Notes: generated by a model from the sequence alone, not told the origin. Counted from the stretch's first letter, positions 1 to 9,414 are shown. The stretch is DNA of 64,000 nt from Lelliottia nimipressuralis (GCF_004115925.1 NZ_SDDX01000005.1:62001-126000); one strand, 5' to 3'. Translations and numbers: made by a program.

Positions 1-1260
1 GCGGCGCTGGTCTTTCATGAAATATTCTTCCCGGAGCAATCCGCTGCGATGGCGTTGATTCTGGCGATGGGGACCTACGGCGCGGGCTATATCGCGCGCA
101 TCGTCGGGGCGTTTATCTTCGGCAAAATGGGCGACCGGATCGGGCGTAAAAAGGTGCTGTTTATCACCATCACCATGATGGGGATCTGTACCACGCTGAT
201 TGGCGTTCTGCCAACCTACGCGCAGATCGGGATTTTTGCACCGGTTCTGCTGGTGACGCTGCGTATTATCCAGGGGCTGGGTGCCGGGGCGGAAATTTCG
301 GGTGCGGGGACAATGCTTGCGGAATACGCGCCGAAAGGGAAACGCGGGATTATCTCATCGCTGGTCGCAATGGGGACCAACTGCGGGACCTTAAGCGCCA
401 CGGCGATATGGGCGGTAATGTTCTTTGCCCTTGACCGTGAAGAGCTGGTCGCCTGGGGCTGGCGCGTACCTTTCCTTGCCAGCGTCGTGGTGATGATCTT
501 CGCCATCTGGCTGCGAATGAACCTCAAAGAAAGCCCGGTGTTTGAGAAGGTCAACGATGAGAGCAGCCCAGTGGTGACGGCAGAAGAGACCTCTCTGGGG
601 GCGATGTTTAAAAGCAAATCCTTTTGGCTGGCAACCGGCCTGCGCTTTGGTCAGGCGGGGAACTCCGGCCTGATTCAGACGTTCCTCGCGGGCTATCTGG
701 TGCAGACGCTGCTGTTTAATAAAAGCATTCCGACCGACGCGCTGATGATCAGCTCAATTCTCGGGTTTATCACGATCCCGCTGCTGGGCTGGCTCTCCGA
801 TAAGGTCGGGCGTCGTCTGCCGTACATTCTGCTCAATATTTCCGCCATTATTCTGGCCTACCCGATGCTGTCGATTATCGTCGATAAAAGCTACAGCCCA
901 GGGGTGATCATGCTGTCGATCATCATCATCCATAACTTTGCGGTGCTGGGGCTGTTTGCGCTGGAAAACATCACCATGGCGGAGATGTTTGGCTCGCGTA
1001 ACCGTTTTACGCGGATGGCGATTTCGAAAGAGGCCGGTGGTCTGGTGGCGGTCGGTTTCGGCCCGGTGCTGGCGGGGATTTTCTGCAACATGACCGGCTC
1101 ATGGTGGCCGATTGTGGCGATGATGGTGGTCTACTCCCTGATTGGGCTGGTATCTGCTTTCCTGATGCCGGAAGTGCGCGATCGCGATCTGAGCCTCGCG
1201 GAAGATGCCGCCGAAAAATCGGGTTCGGCATTGCCTCTCGGGCACACGGTGAATCAGTAA
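1..1260 (+). CDS. ydfJ: MFS metabolite:H+ symporter, YdfJ-like, 5' partial
   Basis: The reading frame is open from the first base, so the start lies outside the window; about 419 residues are visible. This is a major facilitator superfamily transporter of the metabolite:H+ symporter type. The MFS signature GDRIGRKKV follows an early membrane helix, a second copy (SDKVGRR) opens the C-terminal half, and hydrophobic helices alternate with short charged loops throughout. Its position beside ydfI, a sugar-acid oxidoreductase, matches K-12, where ydfJ is a damaged gene; here the visible part is intact. The substrate is unknown; a hexuronate or aldonate would fit the neighbour, which is inference. 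A strong terminator follows 8 bases after the stop. Confidence 0.85.
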   Translation, partial: AALVFHEIFFPEQSAAMALILAMGTYGAGYIARIVGAFIFGKMGDRIGRKKVLFITITMMGICTTLIGVLPTYAQIGIFAPVLLVTLRIIQGLGAGAEISGAGTMLAEYAPKGKRGIISSLVAMGTNCGTLSATAIWAVMFFALDREELVAWGWRVPFLASVVVMIFAIWLRMNLKESPVFEKVNDESSPVVTAEETSLGAMFKSKSFWLATGLRFGQAGNSGLIQTFLAGYLVQTLLFNKSIPTDALMISSILGFITIPLLGWLSDKVGRRLPYILLNISAIILAYPMLSIIVDKSYSPGVIMLSIIIIHNFAVLGLFALENITMAEMFGSRNRFTRMAISKEAGGLVAVGFGPVLAGIFCNMTGSWWPIVAMMVVYSLIGLVSAFLMPEVRDRDLSLAEDAAEKSGSALPLGHTVNQ

Positions 1261-1268
1261 CCTGATGG

Positions 1269-1300
1269 GGCGGGAGCGTGATCCCGCCTTTTCTTCTCTT
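1269..1300 (+). terminator. Rho-independent terminator after the MFS gene
   Basis: Stem GGCGGGA / TCCCGCC with loop GCGTGA is followed by TTTTCTTCTCTT. It separates the transporter from ydfI, so ydfI probably has its own promoter in the next 100 bases. Confidence 0.85.
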
Positions 1301-1343
1301 CTTGTATGGTAGTTGATGAAAATCAAAGATGTCATACCAATTG
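1301..1343. promoter_or_regulatory. Possible regulator half-sites upstream of ydfI
   Basis: Two mirrored pieces, TGGTA at 1307-1311 and TACCA at 1335-1339 within GTCATACCA, lie between the upstream terminator and ydfI. They resemble half-sites used by GntR-family sugar-acid regulators such as UxuR and ExuR. The arms are short and no regulator gene is adjacent, so this is a weak call. Confidence 0.25.
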
Positions 1344-1399
1344 CGTGAGATGGTCTACCTCCTCAGATTCGACGACCTCTCACCTAAATGAGCCTTCTC

Positions 1400-2863
1400 A
1401 TGAATAATAAATTGTTGAATGCCAAAGCGACACTTCCTGCTTATGACCGTAACACACTGGTACCACGTATCGTGCACCTGGGTTTCGGTGCGTTTCACCG
1501 CGCCCATCAGGCCGTTTACACCGATATCCTGGCGGCTGAGCACCATAGCGACTGGGGCTACACCGAAGTCAACCTGATTGGCGGCGAACAGCAGATTGCC
1601 GATCTCAAAGCCCAGGATAATCTCTACACCGTAGCGGAAATGTCCGCCGATGCCTGGACCGCTCGCGTCGTCGGTGTGGTGAAAAACGCGCTTCACGCGC
1701 AGGTAGATAGTCTGGAAACCGTGCTGGCTGCCATGTGCGAGCCGCAGGTGGCGATTGTTTCGCTCACTATCACCGAAAAAGGCTACTGCCACGCGCCTGC
1801 GACCGGGCAACTGATGCTCGATCACCCGCTGATTGCCGCCGATCTGCAAAACCCGCAGCAGCCAAAATCCGCGCCGGGCGTGGTGGTCGAAGCGCTGGCA
1901 CGCCGCAAAGCTGCGGGTTTACCGGCGTTCAGCGTGATGTCCTGCGACAATATGCCGGAAAACGGCCATGTGATGCGTAACGTCACCTGTGCGTATGCGC
2001 GTACTGTTAACGCTGAGTTGGCAGACTGGATTGAAGCAAATGTAACGTTCCCATCGACGATGGTCGATCGCATTGTTCCGGCCGTGACGGCAGAGACGCT
2101 GGATAAAATCGAGCAGATTACCGGCGTTCGCGATCCGGCTGGCGTGGCCTGTGAACCTTTCCGTCAGTGGGTAGTTGAAGACAACTTTGTCGCCGGGCGC
2201 CCTGAGTGGGAAAAAGCAGGCGCAGAGCTGGTGGCTGATGTGATTCCGTTCGAAGAGATGAAACTGCGTATGCTCAACGGCAGCCACTCTTTCCTTGCCT
2301 ATCTCGGCTATCTGGCGGGCTACCAGCACATCAACGACTGTATGAAAGACGAAAACTATCGCCGTGCAGCCCATGCGTTGATGCTCAACGAACAGGCACC
2401 GACTCTGAAGGTAAAAGGGGTCGACCTGGCACGCTACGCTGACCTGCTGATTGCGCGCTACAGTAACCCGGCGCTGCGTCACCGCACCTGGCAAATCGCG
2501 ATGGACGGCAGTCAGAAGTTACCGCAGCGTATGCTCGATTCCGTGCGCTGGCATCTGGCGCATCAGCAGAGCTTCCCGCTGCTGGCGCTGGGCGTGGCAG
2601 GCTGGATGCGTTATGTCGGTGGTGTGGATGAAAGCGGAAACGCGATTGAAGTCTGCGATCCCTTGCTGACAACGATTCAGGCTGCGGTGAAGGGCAGTGC
2701 CGAAGGCGAAAGCCGCGTGAAAGCGCTGCTGGGAATTGAGGCGATTTTCGGCAATGAACTGCCGCTGGAAGCGCGTTTTGTGGATGCGGTAATGCACGCA
2801 TATAAAATGTTGCTGGAGCAGGGCGCGAAGGCCACCGTGGCGCAGACTGTCTCTCAGAAATAA
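1400..2863 (+). CDS. ydfI: Mannitol dehydrogenase family oxidoreductase YdfI
   Basis: A 487-residue member of the polyol-specific long-chain dehydrogenase family (fructuronate reductase/mannonate oxidoreductase group), expected to interconvert a keto sugar acid and its alcohol with NAD. The N-terminal nucleotide-binding segment reads [13 protein letters not shown] near residue 25, and the family segment [13 protein letters not shown] with the catalytic Lys precedes the C-terminal helical domain. It aligns closely with K-12 YdfI, although the exact substrate is not established. I chose ATG at 1400 because it matches the K-12 start (MGNNLL in K-12, MNNKLL here); an ATG at 1388 has no better ribosome site. 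It is probably monocistronic, with a convergent terminator 8 bases after its stop. Confidence 0.9.
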   Translation: MNNKLLNAKATLPAYDRNTLVPRIVHLGFGAFHRAHQAVYTDILAAEHHSDWGYTEVNLIGGEQQIADLKAQDNLYTVAEMSADAWTARVVGVVKNALHAQVDSLETVLAAMCEPQVAIVSLTITEKGYCHAPATGQLMLDHPLIAADLQNPQQPKSAPGVVVEALARRKAAGLPAFSVMSCDNMPENGHVMRNVTCAYARTVNAELADWIEANVTFPSTMVDRIVPAVTAETLDKIEQITGVRDPAGVACEPFRQWVVEDNFVAGRPEWEKAGAELVADVIPFEEMKLRMLNGSHSFLAYLGYLAGYQHINDCMKDENYRRAAHALMLNEQAPTLKVKGVDLARYADLLIARYSNPALRHRTWQIAMDGSQKLPQRMLDSVRWHLAHQQSFPLLALGVAGWMRYVGGVDESGNAIEVCDPLLTTIQAAVKGSAEGESRVKALLGIEAIFGNELPLEARFVDAVMHAYKMLLEQGAKATVAQTVSQK

Positions 2864-2871
2864 TCACGACT

Positions 2872-2895
2872 CATGCCGCCGCGTGCGGCGGCATG
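2872..2895. terminator. Bidirectional terminator between ydfI and ydfZ
   Basis: Perfect 9-bp stem CATGCCGCC / GGCGGCATG around loop GCGTGC, between two convergent genes. The T tract on either strand is poor, so efficiency is uncertain. Confidence 0.7.
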
Positions 2896-2907
2896 TCATT
2901 GCACCTG

Positions 2908-3111
2908 TTAGTGCATTCCCAGACGAATCAGTTCAATCGGTTCGAACTTGCCTTCACAACCTTCCACTTCTACCGTTTTGTTGCGGCGTACCTGGGTCGC
3001 ATCCAGCCCCTCGGCGTGAATTGCGCGGATAACCCCAATATGGCCAGTGCCGTTAATCATTACACGGCTGCCAGTGGTAATAGCGTTGCGGTTGCGGTCG
3101 TAAGTCATCAT
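2908..3111 (-). CDS. ydfZ: YdfZ, small selenium-associated protein
   Basis: A 67-residue protein beginning MMTYDRNRN and nearly colinear with K-12 YdfZ (also 67 residues), a small cytosolic protein reported to bind selenium and to be strongly induced without oxygen. A single Cys lies in the VEGCEGK segment. The beta-rich pattern with a GTGHIG turn resembles a small SH3-like fold, which is inference. The start at 3111 follows AGGAG at good spacing; the next codon is also ATG, so 3108 is possible. An FNR-like site lies about 100 bases upstream on the same intergenic stretch shared with uspF. Confidence 0.9.
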   Translation of the reverse strand: MMTYDRNRNAITTGSRVMINGTGHIGVIRAIHAEGLDATQVRRNKTVEVEGCEGKFEPIELIRLGMH

Positions 3112-3209
3112 GGTTATTTCTCCTCTTCTCAACACATCACGGCGATATACAGTTCCAGCCGCTGACGGGAGAATATAAATACGCCTCTTGCGGCAACATT
3201 TTTTTGTTT

Positions 3210-3223
3210 TTGATCAAGGTCAC
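3210..3223. promoter_or_regulatory. FNR-like site upstream of ydfZ
   Basis: TTGATCAAGGTCAC keeps one perfect FNR half-site and a 3-of-5 second half against TTGAT-N4-ATCAA. Read toward ydfZ it is GTGAC-CTTG-ATCAA. K-12 ydfZ is FNR-activated, so the position fits; the link to this copy is inferred. Confidence 0.55.
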
Positions 3224-3398
3224 ACTTTTTTGTCTGCATTTTATCCGCATAGCCCCGCTCAGACGTAAATTGACAAAACGGACAATTGTTTTCGTTTATT
3301 GATAGTTCCCTCAGTGAATGGTTTATCCTTCGTTTCAAATAGGCATGTCACTCTGAAGACAGATAAGTAATTATTTTTATTTGGATAAGGAAGGGCTT

Positions 3399-3830
3399 AT
3401 GTACAAGAAAATATTGATGCCTGTGGACGTATTTGAAATGAATCTGAGCGATAAAGCAGTACGCCACGCCGAGTTCCTGGCGAAGGCGGATAACGCCACC
3501 ATCACGCTGCTGAACATCTTGCCCATCAGCAGCCGCTCGTTGCTGCGCGGCTTTAACTCTGACATCAAAAAATTTGAGGCTTATATGGTCAGCGAGTCAG
3601 AGAAAAAGATGAATGAATTAAAACGTTTGTTTGATATCGCGCCGGAGAATATTCACACCGAAGTACGTTTTGGCAATGTTCGCGATGAGATCATCAGTAT
3701 GAGCAATAAAGACGATTATGAGGTGATTGTTATCGGCTCTAAGACGCCCGGTTTATCCAGCCATCTGCTTGGCTCGAACGCGGAATCTGTTATTCGCTAC
3801 GCCAAAATACCGGTATTAGTGGTACGTTAA
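3399..3830 (+). CDS. uspF: Universal stress protein, UspF/UspG type
   Basis: A 143-residue cytoplasmic universal stress protein of the ATP-binding subclass. The N-terminus (KKILMPVDVFE) supplies the first beta strand and the Asp that contacts the nucleotide. The C-terminal end carries the G-x2-G-x9-G-[ST] phosphate loop, seen as GSKTPG followed by LLGSNAESV, then the closing strand PVLVVR. The ATG at 3399 is preceded by AAGGAAGG; an ATG at 3381 would add six residues with no ribosome site. It is transcribed divergently from ydfZ and shares a 287-base intergenic region that probably contains both promoters. The uspF symbol is by family resemblance only. Confidence 0.85.
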   Translation: MYKKILMPVDVFEMNLSDKAVRHAEFLAKADNATITLLNILPISSRSLLRGFNSDIKKFEAYMVSESEKKMNELKRLFDIAPENIHTEVRFGNVRDEIISMSNKDDYEVIVIGSKTPGLSSHLLGSNAESVIRYAKIPVLVVR

Positions 3831-3838
3831 ATCGTATG

Positions 3839-3870
3839 CCGCATCCCGGAATTTACGCGGGATGCGGTTT
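3839..3870. terminator. Bidirectional terminator between uspF and rspR
   Basis: Stem CCGCATCCCG / CGGGATGCGG with an AT-rich loop, followed by TTTTC on the + strand. It lies between two convergent genes. Confidence 0.85.
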
Positions 3871-3873
3871 TCA

Positions 3874-4560
3874 TTAATCTTCCGTAAACCAGTCGCTGTT
3901 TTCCTGGCGAATAAGCTGAACCGACTCGCCAATTTCCTGCAAATGCACGGTCATCGCTTTGACGATGGCGTCTCCGTCGCGTTTTTCTAGCGCGGCAAAA
4001 ATATCGTGATGCTGACGCAGCAGCATTTCCGGCGGGGAGACGTGATTGAGACTCATATAGCGCACGCGGTCCATCGTCGCTTTAATATTTTCAATGGTAT
4101 CCCACGCCAGCTGACAGTCGGCAATTTGCGCCAGCTTCTGGTGAAATTCATCGTCAAGCTGGAAAAAATCATTGATCTGCGTGCGTTCAATCGCAATGCG
4201 CTGCTGGTGGAGGTTTTGTTCCAGAAGATAGCACTGATGCTCGTCGACCAGCGATGCCGCCCGACGCACAACCGCGCACTCAATCGCCTGACGGACGAAA
4301 CAGCCATTGCGCACCTGCGAGAGGGAAATCTTATTGACGTAGCTACCGCGCTGCGGGCGAATCTGAATCAACCCGTTTTCCGCAAGCTTAATAAAAGCTT
4401 CGCGAACCGGCTGGCGCGACACGTCAAAACGCACCGATACCTCTTTTTCAGAGAGTGGAGTGCCAGGCGGAATCAGACAATGGACGATATCTCGTCGCAA
4501 AATGCGGTAGATTTGCTGATTAACAGGTTGGGTAGGATTAAGTTGCGATTCGGCGGCCAT
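3874..4560 (-). CDS. rspR: GntR/FadR-family repressor RspR (YdfH)
   Basis: A 228-residue regulator with an N-terminal winged helix-turn-helix (about residues 15-75, including [21 protein letters not shown]) and a C-terminal all-helical FCD effector domain (about 80-215). The FCD domain carries the expected metal-site Asp and His residues (DDEFH and QHHDIF segments). In K-12 RspR represses the rspAB mannonate-pathway genes. Here rspAB are not in view, but ydfI and a sugar-acid transporter are close by, so a local target is possible. It shares strand and order with ydfG but is separated from it by 91 bases. Confidence 0.9.
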   Translation of the reverse strand: MAAESQLNPTQPVNQQIYRILRRDIVHCLIPPGTPLSEKEVSVRFDVSRQPVREAFIKLAENGLIQIRPQRGSYVNKISLSQVRNGCFVRQAIECAVVRRAASLVDEHQCYLLEQNLHQQRIAIERTQINDFFQLDDEFHQKLAQIADCQLAWDTIENIKATMDRVRYMSLNHVSPPEMLLRQHHDIFAALEKRDGDAIVKAMTVHLQEIGESVQLIRQENSDWFTED

Positions 4561-4651
4561 TGGATGTGGTTTCTCAGAGAGTTAACGCTTCAATACTACC
4601 ATTCTTTTGCCGCGCATCCCATACCCGACCCGCAGGCCGGGCAGGGAAGTA

Positions 4652-5398
4652 TCAGCCGCGATGCACGCTTAAACCCGCAAAACTCTGGCTAACAGGCATC
4701 ATTTCGACGGTATTGATGTTGACGTGTTTTGGCAACGTCGCGACCCACCAGACGGTTTCGGTCACATCTTCCGGCGTCAGGGCTTCGGTGTTCTCATAGG
4801 TTTTGCCTGCTTTCGCATCATCACCTTTGAAACGCACGTTGGAAAATTCCGTGCCGCCCACCAGGCCTGGTTCGATATCCGTCACGCGGATTGCCGTACC
4901 GTGTAGGTCGGTGCGCAGGTTCAGGCTGAACTGACGCACAAAGGCTTTGGTTGCGCCGTACACGTTTCCGCCCGCGTAAGGCCAGCTCCCGGCGGTAGAG
5001 CCGATGTTGATCACATGCCCACGGTTGCGCTCGACCATGCCAGGCAGCACCGCGCGGGTCATGTACACCAGACCTTTATTGTTGGTGTCGATCATGTTTT
5101 CCCAGTCTTCTACGCTGGCCTTGTGCGCAGGCTCCAGACCCAGCGCCAGACCGGCGTTGTTCACCAGAATATCAATGGCACGCCATTCGGCAGGCAGGTT
5201 CGCAAGCATCTCTTCAATGGCGGCGCGATTACGCACGTCTAGCTGCGCCGTCAGAATGCTATCGCCAAGCTCGTCTTTCAGCTCCTGTAAACGCTCCTGA
5301 CGACGGCCTGTTGCAATCACTTTATGCCCGTTGGCGACGAAGCGACGCGTGATGCTTTCACCAAAACCCGCCGTTGCCCCGGTAACTAATACGATCAT
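4652..5398 (-). CDS. ydfG: NADP-dependent 3-hydroxy acid/malonic semialdehyde reductase YdfG
   Basis: A 248-residue classical short-chain dehydrogenase, identical in length to K-12 YdfG, which oxidises serine, threonine and related 3-hydroxy acids and reduces malonic semialdehyde. The Rossmann motif is TGATAGFG at residues 6-13, the NNAG motif follows strand 4, and the catalytic triad appears as Ser in IGSTAG and Tyr-x3-Lys in YGATK. ATG at 5398 matches the K-12 start and follows GAGGAACAGTGAG; an upstream ATG at 5455 would add 19 unrelated residues. It is divergent from dcp, with 295 bases between them. Confidence 0.95.
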   Translation of the reverse strand: MIVLVTGATAGFGESITRRFVANGHKVIATGRRQERLQELKDELGDSILTAQLDVRNRAAIEEMLANLPAEWRAIDILVNNAGLALGLEPAHKASVEDWENMIDTNNKGLVYMTRAVLPGMVERNRGHVINIGSTAGSWPYAGGNVYGATKAFVRQFSLNLRTDLHGTAIRVTDIEPGLVGGTEFSNVRFKGDDAKAGKTYENTEALTPEDVTETVWWVATLPKHVNINTVEMMPVSQSFAGLSVHRG

Positions 5399-5693
5399 CT
5401 CACTGTTCCTCAACGCTTTTTGTGTTGTACAACCATAGCACGGCATCCGGCACACCGTTAAGGCAACTTTTGTATCGCTAAATGATCGACTTTTCCGTCA
5501 ACAAAGGTCACGTCAACATTAAATATCAGCGATACATTTACACCGCCTGGAATTCAAAACCGGGTCTTACTGTGCTTCTTAATCATCCCGGAAACAGAAT
5601 ATCTTGCAGCAAGCAGTCTGCCGTTAATGGGGATTGCAGCTCACTGCTGCCTGTCCTACTCTGGGAGGATAATTATGTGCCCAGGAGTCAACG

Positions 5694-7733
5694 ATGTCGG
5701 TTTCCAATCCATTTTTTGAAGTCAGCGTATTGCCTTACCAGGCGCCTCGATTCGACGTAATCGAAGACAGCCACTACCGCCCGGCATTTGATGAGGCGAT
5801 GCGCCAGAAGCGTGCAGATATTGATGCCATCATTGCTAACACCGCCGCACCCGATTTCACCAACACCATTCTGGCGCTGGAAAAAAGCGGCGCGATGCTT
5901 TCCCGCGTCAGCAGCGTCTTTTTCGCGATGACCTCGGCGCATACCAATGATTTTCTACAGGAACTGGACGAAGCCTTTTCCACCGAACTGGCCGGACTGG
6001 CTAACGATATCTGGCTGAATAACACGCTATTTTCACGCGTCGCGGCGGTGCGGAAAGGGGCCGCGTCGCTGGATGCCGAGTCCCGTCGCCTGGTGGAAGA
6101 GACGTATCAACACTTTATTTTGGCCGGTGCGCAGCTAACCGACGAGCAAAAAGTCGAGTTAAAAGCGCTGAATACCGAGGCCGCGTCTCTCACCAGCCAG
6201 TTTAATCAGCATCTTCTGGCGGCGGATAAAGCCGGTGGGCTGGTGGTGGATGATGTTCATCTGCTTGAGGGGCTGAGCACCGAGGAGATCGCGACGGCCG
6301 CGCGTGCCGCTGCGGAAAAAGGGCTGGCTGACTGCTGGCTGATTCCGTTGCTCAACACCACCCAACAACCGGCGCTTGCGGCGCTACACGACCGTAAGAC
6401 GCGGGAAAAACTGTTCAGGGCGGGCTGGACGCGCACGCAAAAAGGCGATGAAAACGACACCCGTGAGATTGTGCTGCGCCTGGCCCAACTGCGCGCCCGC
6501 CGCGCGCAACTGCTAGGGTTCGACAGCTATGCCAGCTGGAGCATTGCCGATCAGATGGCGAAAACGCCTGACGCAGCGCTGAAATTTATGCGCGGGATTG
6601 TCCCAGCCGCGAGAGCGCGCGCCGAGCGCGAACAGGCGGATATCCAGAAAGTGATCGATGGTGAGCGGGGGCATTTCAGCGTGCAGGCCTGGGACTGGGC
6701 CTATTACGCGGAGCGCGTGCGCCTTGAAAAATACGCCCTCGATGAATCGCAGATTAAACCCTATTTCGCTCTTGATAATGCCCTGCGCGATGGCGTGTTC
6801 TGGGCGGCCAGCCAGCTGTTTGGCATCCGTTTTGTCGAACGTTTCGATATTCCTGTCTATCACCCGGACGTGCGCGTGTGGGAAATCTTCGACCATACCG
6901 GCGAAGGGATGGCGCTGTTTTACGGCGATTTCTTCGCACGTGATTCCAAAGGCGGCGGGGCGTGGATGGGCAATTTCGTTGAGCAATCCCATGAATTCTC
7001 CGCCCGCCCGGTGATTTACAATGTCTGTAATTACCCGAAACCGGCCGCTGGCCAGGCGGCGCTGCTCTCCTGGGATGATGTGATCACGTTGTTCCACGAG
7101 TTCGGTCACACGCTACACGGTCTGTTTGCCGATCAGCGTTTTGCCACGCTATCCGGTACCAACACGCCGCGCGATTTTGTGGAATTCCCTTCGCAAATTA
7201 ACGAACACTGGGCCAGCCATCCGCAGGTGTTTGCGAACTATGCCCGTCACTATCAGACCGGCGAGCCGATGCCGGACGCCTTGCGCGAGAAAATGCTCAG
7301 CGCGACGCAGTTCAACAAAGGCTACGACATGACCGAGTTGCTGAGCGCGGCGTTGCTGGACATGAACTGGCACGGCATCGGGGCGCAGGAAACGGTCAGC
7401 GATGTTGAGACGTTTGAAACCGCCGCGCTGAAAAAAGAGGGGCTGGATCTGCCCGCCGTGCCACCGCGCTATCGCAGCAGCTATTTTGCCCATATTTTTG
7501 GCGGCGGTTACGCGGCGGGCTATTACGCCTATCTGTGGACACAAATGCTGGCAGACGATGGCTATCAGTGGTTTGTCGAGGAGGGCGGATTAACGCGTGA
7601 AAACGGGCAGAAATTCCGTGAAGCGATTTTGTCGCGCGGGAACAGCACTGATTTAGCTGAACTTTATCGCAAATGGCGCGGGCACGATCCGAAGATTGAA
7701 GCGATGCTCCTGAACCGTGGATTGAGTGAATAA
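5694..7733 (+). CDS. dcp: Peptidyl-dipeptidase Dcp
   Basis: A 679-residue M3-family zinc metallopeptidase (681 in K-12) that removes C-terminal dipeptides from oligopeptides. The zinc motif HEFGH begins at residue 468, and the third ligand Glu lies in the DFVEFPSQ region about 25 residues later. The C-terminal substrate-binding loop contains FGGGYAAGYYAYLW, typical of the Dcp/oligopeptidase A group. No export signal is present. The start is supported by CAGGAG nine bases upstream. A glutathione peroxidase gene follows after only 9 bases and is probably co-transcribed. Confidence 0.97.
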   Translation: MSVSNPFFEVSVLPYQAPRFDVIEDSHYRPAFDEAMRQKRADIDAIIANTAAPDFTNTILALEKSGAMLSRVSSVFFAMTSAHTNDFLQELDEAFSTELAGLANDIWLNNTLFSRVAAVRKGAASLDAESRRLVEETYQHFILAGAQLTDEQKVELKALNTEAASLTSQFNQHLLAADKAGGLVVDDVHLLEGLSTEEIATAARAAAEKGLADCWLIPLLNTTQQPALAALHDRKTREKLFRAGWTRTQKGDENDTREIVLRLAQLRARRAQLLGFDSYASWSIADQMAKTPDAALKFMRGIVPAARARAEREQADIQKVIDGERGHFSVQAWDWAYYAERVRLEKYALDESQIKPYFALDNALRDGVFWAASQLFGIRFVERFDIPVYHPDVRVWEIFDHTGEGMALFYGDFFARDSKGGGAWMGNFVEQSHEFSARPVIYNVCNYPKPAAGQAALLSWDDVITLFHEFGHTLHGLFADQRFATLSGTNTPRDFVEFPSQINEHWASHPQVFANYARHYQTGEPMPDALREKMLSATQFNKGYDMTELLSAALLDMNWHGIGAQETVSDVETFETAALKKEGLDLPAVPPRYRSSYFAHIFGGGYAAGYYAYLWTQMLADDGYQWFVEEGGLTRENGQKFREAILSRGNSTDLAELYRKWRGHDPKIEAMLLNRGLSE

Positions 7734-7742
7734 GGTTTTCGC

Positions 7743-8225
7743 ATGACGACTTTTCATCAACTTAATGCCACCAGCCTGCAAGGCCAGATCATCTCTATGG
7801 CCGACTATGCGGGGAAGCTGGTTCTGGTGGTAAACACTGCCAGCCATTGCGGCTTTACGCCACAGTACGCCGGCCTGGAAATGCTCTACAAAAAGTACGC
7901 GGATCAAGGGCTGGTGGTGCTTGGTTTTCCCTGCAACCAGTTTGGAAAGCAAGAGCCTGGCGGCGCTGAAGAAATTACCCAGACCTGCCGCATCAACTAC
8001 GGGGTGAGTTTCCCGATGTTCGAGAAAGTGGAGGTCAACGGCGACGCGGCGCACCCGGTTTTTCGTTACCTAAAAGAAGCCTTGCCCGGCGTGCTGGGTG
8101 GGCGAATCAAGTGGAACTTCACAAAGTTCCTGATTGGGCGCGACGGGAAACCGCTCAAGCGTTTTGCCCCCATCTCCACCCCGGAGAAAATGGAGGCCGC
8201 TATCGTTGCGGCACTTAAAATCTAA
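7743..8225 (+). CDS. Glutathione peroxidase, thiol type
   Basis: A 160-residue thioredoxin-fold peroxidase of the GPx family (BtuE/BsaA relatives) that reduces peroxides with thiols. The catalytic Cys36 lies in NTASHCGFTPQY, the resolving or second active-site segment is GFPCNQFG (Cys64 with the conserved Gln), and the Trp of the triad is in KWNFTKF. There is Cys, not selenocysteine, at the active position. The distance from dcp suggests one transcript. It is shorter than E. coli BtuE (183 residues) and is a separate member of the family. A long perfect hairpin follows. Confidence 0.9.
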   Translation: MTTFHQLNATSLQGQIISMADYAGKLVLVVNTASHCGFTPQYAGLEMLYKKYADQGLVVLGFPCNQFGKQEPGGAEEITQTCRINYGVSFPMFEKVEVNGDAAHPVFRYLKEALPGVLGGRIKWNFTKFLIGRDGKPLKRFAPISTPEKMEAAIVAALKI

Positions 8226-8242
8226 GCATCAGGGAAAGTCGA

Positions 8243-8274
8243 AAACATAAATGCCCTTACGGGCATTTATGTTT
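8243..8274. terminator. Bidirectional terminator after the glutathione peroxidase gene
   Basis: Perfect 14-bp stem AAACATAAATGCCC / GGGCATTTATGTTT around loop TTAC. It ends the dcp transcript and can also stop transcription arriving from the opposite strand. Confidence 0.9.
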
Positions 8275-8330
8275 TACATGCAACCATTCTGATATTACTG
8301 ATTAAACAGCCAGTCTGTTACTCCAGCGTA

Positions 8331-8405
8331 TTAATGGAAAAACAGCGCAATCAGAATAATGATGGGAATAGGAACGCCTAAGAAGAACAGTAATAATGAG
8401 CGCAT
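8331..8405 (-). CDS. 24-residue hydrophobic micropeptide
   Basis: A short frame that encodes a single hydrophobic helix: MRSLLLFFLG, then VPIPIIILIALFFH and TAA. It is preceded by GAGAGG at suitable spacing and starts 25 bases after the stop of the 327-residue membrane protein on the same strand, so the two are probably co-transcribed. One Arg near the N-terminus would favour a cytoplasmic N-terminus by the positive-inside rule. It resembles many enterobacterial membrane micropeptides in size and composition, but I do not recognise a named family. Function is unknown; a partner or modulator of the upstream membrane protein is inference. Confidence 0.65.
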   Translation of the reverse strand: MRSLLLFFLGVPIPIIILIALFFH

Positions 8406-8430
8406 TGTAGACCTCTCGCTTAATTAAAGA

Positions 8431-9414
8431 TTATAAATCACGTTGACGGCCACCGAAGGTCGCACACAGGCTGGCGACAAAGGCACCGGCCAGCAGAGAA
8501 ATAAATGTCCACAGCATGAGATAGCTCGTGGTTTTGCGTGCGGTATCAGCAGCTTGCTGCGCTTTCTCCTTCGCTTCTTTTAATTTAGCCTGGGCTTTGT
8601 CATAGGTGCTCTGTACCCGCTGCTCAGCCTCTTGCTGAGTAATACCCGTGTTTTGCGCAATCAGCTGGGCGACATACTGACGATCTTCCTGAGGTAAAGC
8701 GCCGGTGGTTATGCTATTGGCAAATATGCCGGTCACTTCACCTAACTGTGCAGGAGAAACGTGTTGCTGAGAGGGCGCTGCAGGAGCAGGCGCTGCGGCA
8801 GGAGAGGCGGAATCGGCTGCACCGTTTGCCGGTGTGGCAGGATTATTCGCCCTGAACAGAGAGTTAACAAAATAGTTTATTGACGACCCCTCTATACCCG
8901 ACGATCCGTTCGCCATACTCGCTGCGCCAGTCGCCGTGGCCACCGCAGCACCTCCGGCAACGGTACCCACCACTTTAGCGCCCCCGCCAACGATGGCACT
9001 CATCGTGCTCGTTAACAGTGCTGCGGAGACCAGCGCCGCCACAGCCCAGGCTAAAAACCCGTGTGCAGTGTCGCGAAAGTAAACTTCATCGGTGTGGGTA
9101 TCGACCCACTTCGAGCGCAGTCGTCCGGCTAAATAGCCGCCCATACCCGACGCAACAATTTGAGTGAACGTCAGCCAGGCGATGGCAGCGATCCCTACCG
9201 TACCCGCGTCAAGCCCACGGCTTTCCCATGGCGACACGGACGTAAGCCCCAGGCCTGCGCCCAGAATCAGCAATATCAAAGAGAGGGATGCTGCGGCTGC
9301 GGCACCGGCAAAGATGGCGCCCCATGAGACGGCGCTACTGCTCGCGGCGGGCACGGGCAGGCGCGTATCAGGATACGTCGTGTTAACGGAGGCGTGTTCG
9401 TGAATGTGAGTCAT
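8431..9414 (-). CDS. Membrane protein with Ala/Pro linker and coiled coil, function unknown
   Basis: A 327-residue protein of a type often annotated PhnA-like, without established function. Visible parts: a hydrophilic N-terminus (about 1-30), a membrane helix around 31-53, a second around 72-95 including a GGYLAGRL turn, a third around 118-140, and a Gly/Ala-rich stretch. An Ala/Pro/Ser-rich linker (about 185-215) leads to a helical, Gln/Lys/Ala-rich segment (about 225-290) that looks like a coiled coil, and a last membrane helix at about 297-318. The ATG at 9414 follows AAGGAC. The coiled-coil part resembles YtxH/apolipophorin-like stress proteins in composition only. It is transcribed ahead of the micropeptide gene. 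Confidence 0.75.
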   Translation of the reverse strand: MTHIHEHASVNTTYPDTRLPVPAASSSAVSWGAIFAGAAAAASLSLILLILGAGLGLTSVSPWESRGLDAGTVGIAAIAWLTFTQIVASGMGGYLAGRLRSKWVDTHTDEVYFRDTAHGFLAWAVAALVSAALLTSTMSAIVGGGAKVVGTVAGGAAVATATGAASMANGSSGIEGSSINYFVNSLFRANNPATPANGAADSASPAAAPAPAAPSQQHVSPAQLGEVTGIFANSITTGALPQEDRQYVAQLIAQNTGITQQEAEQRVQSTYDKAQAKLKEAKEKAQQAADTARKTTSYLMLWTFISLLAGAFVASLCATFGGRQRDL

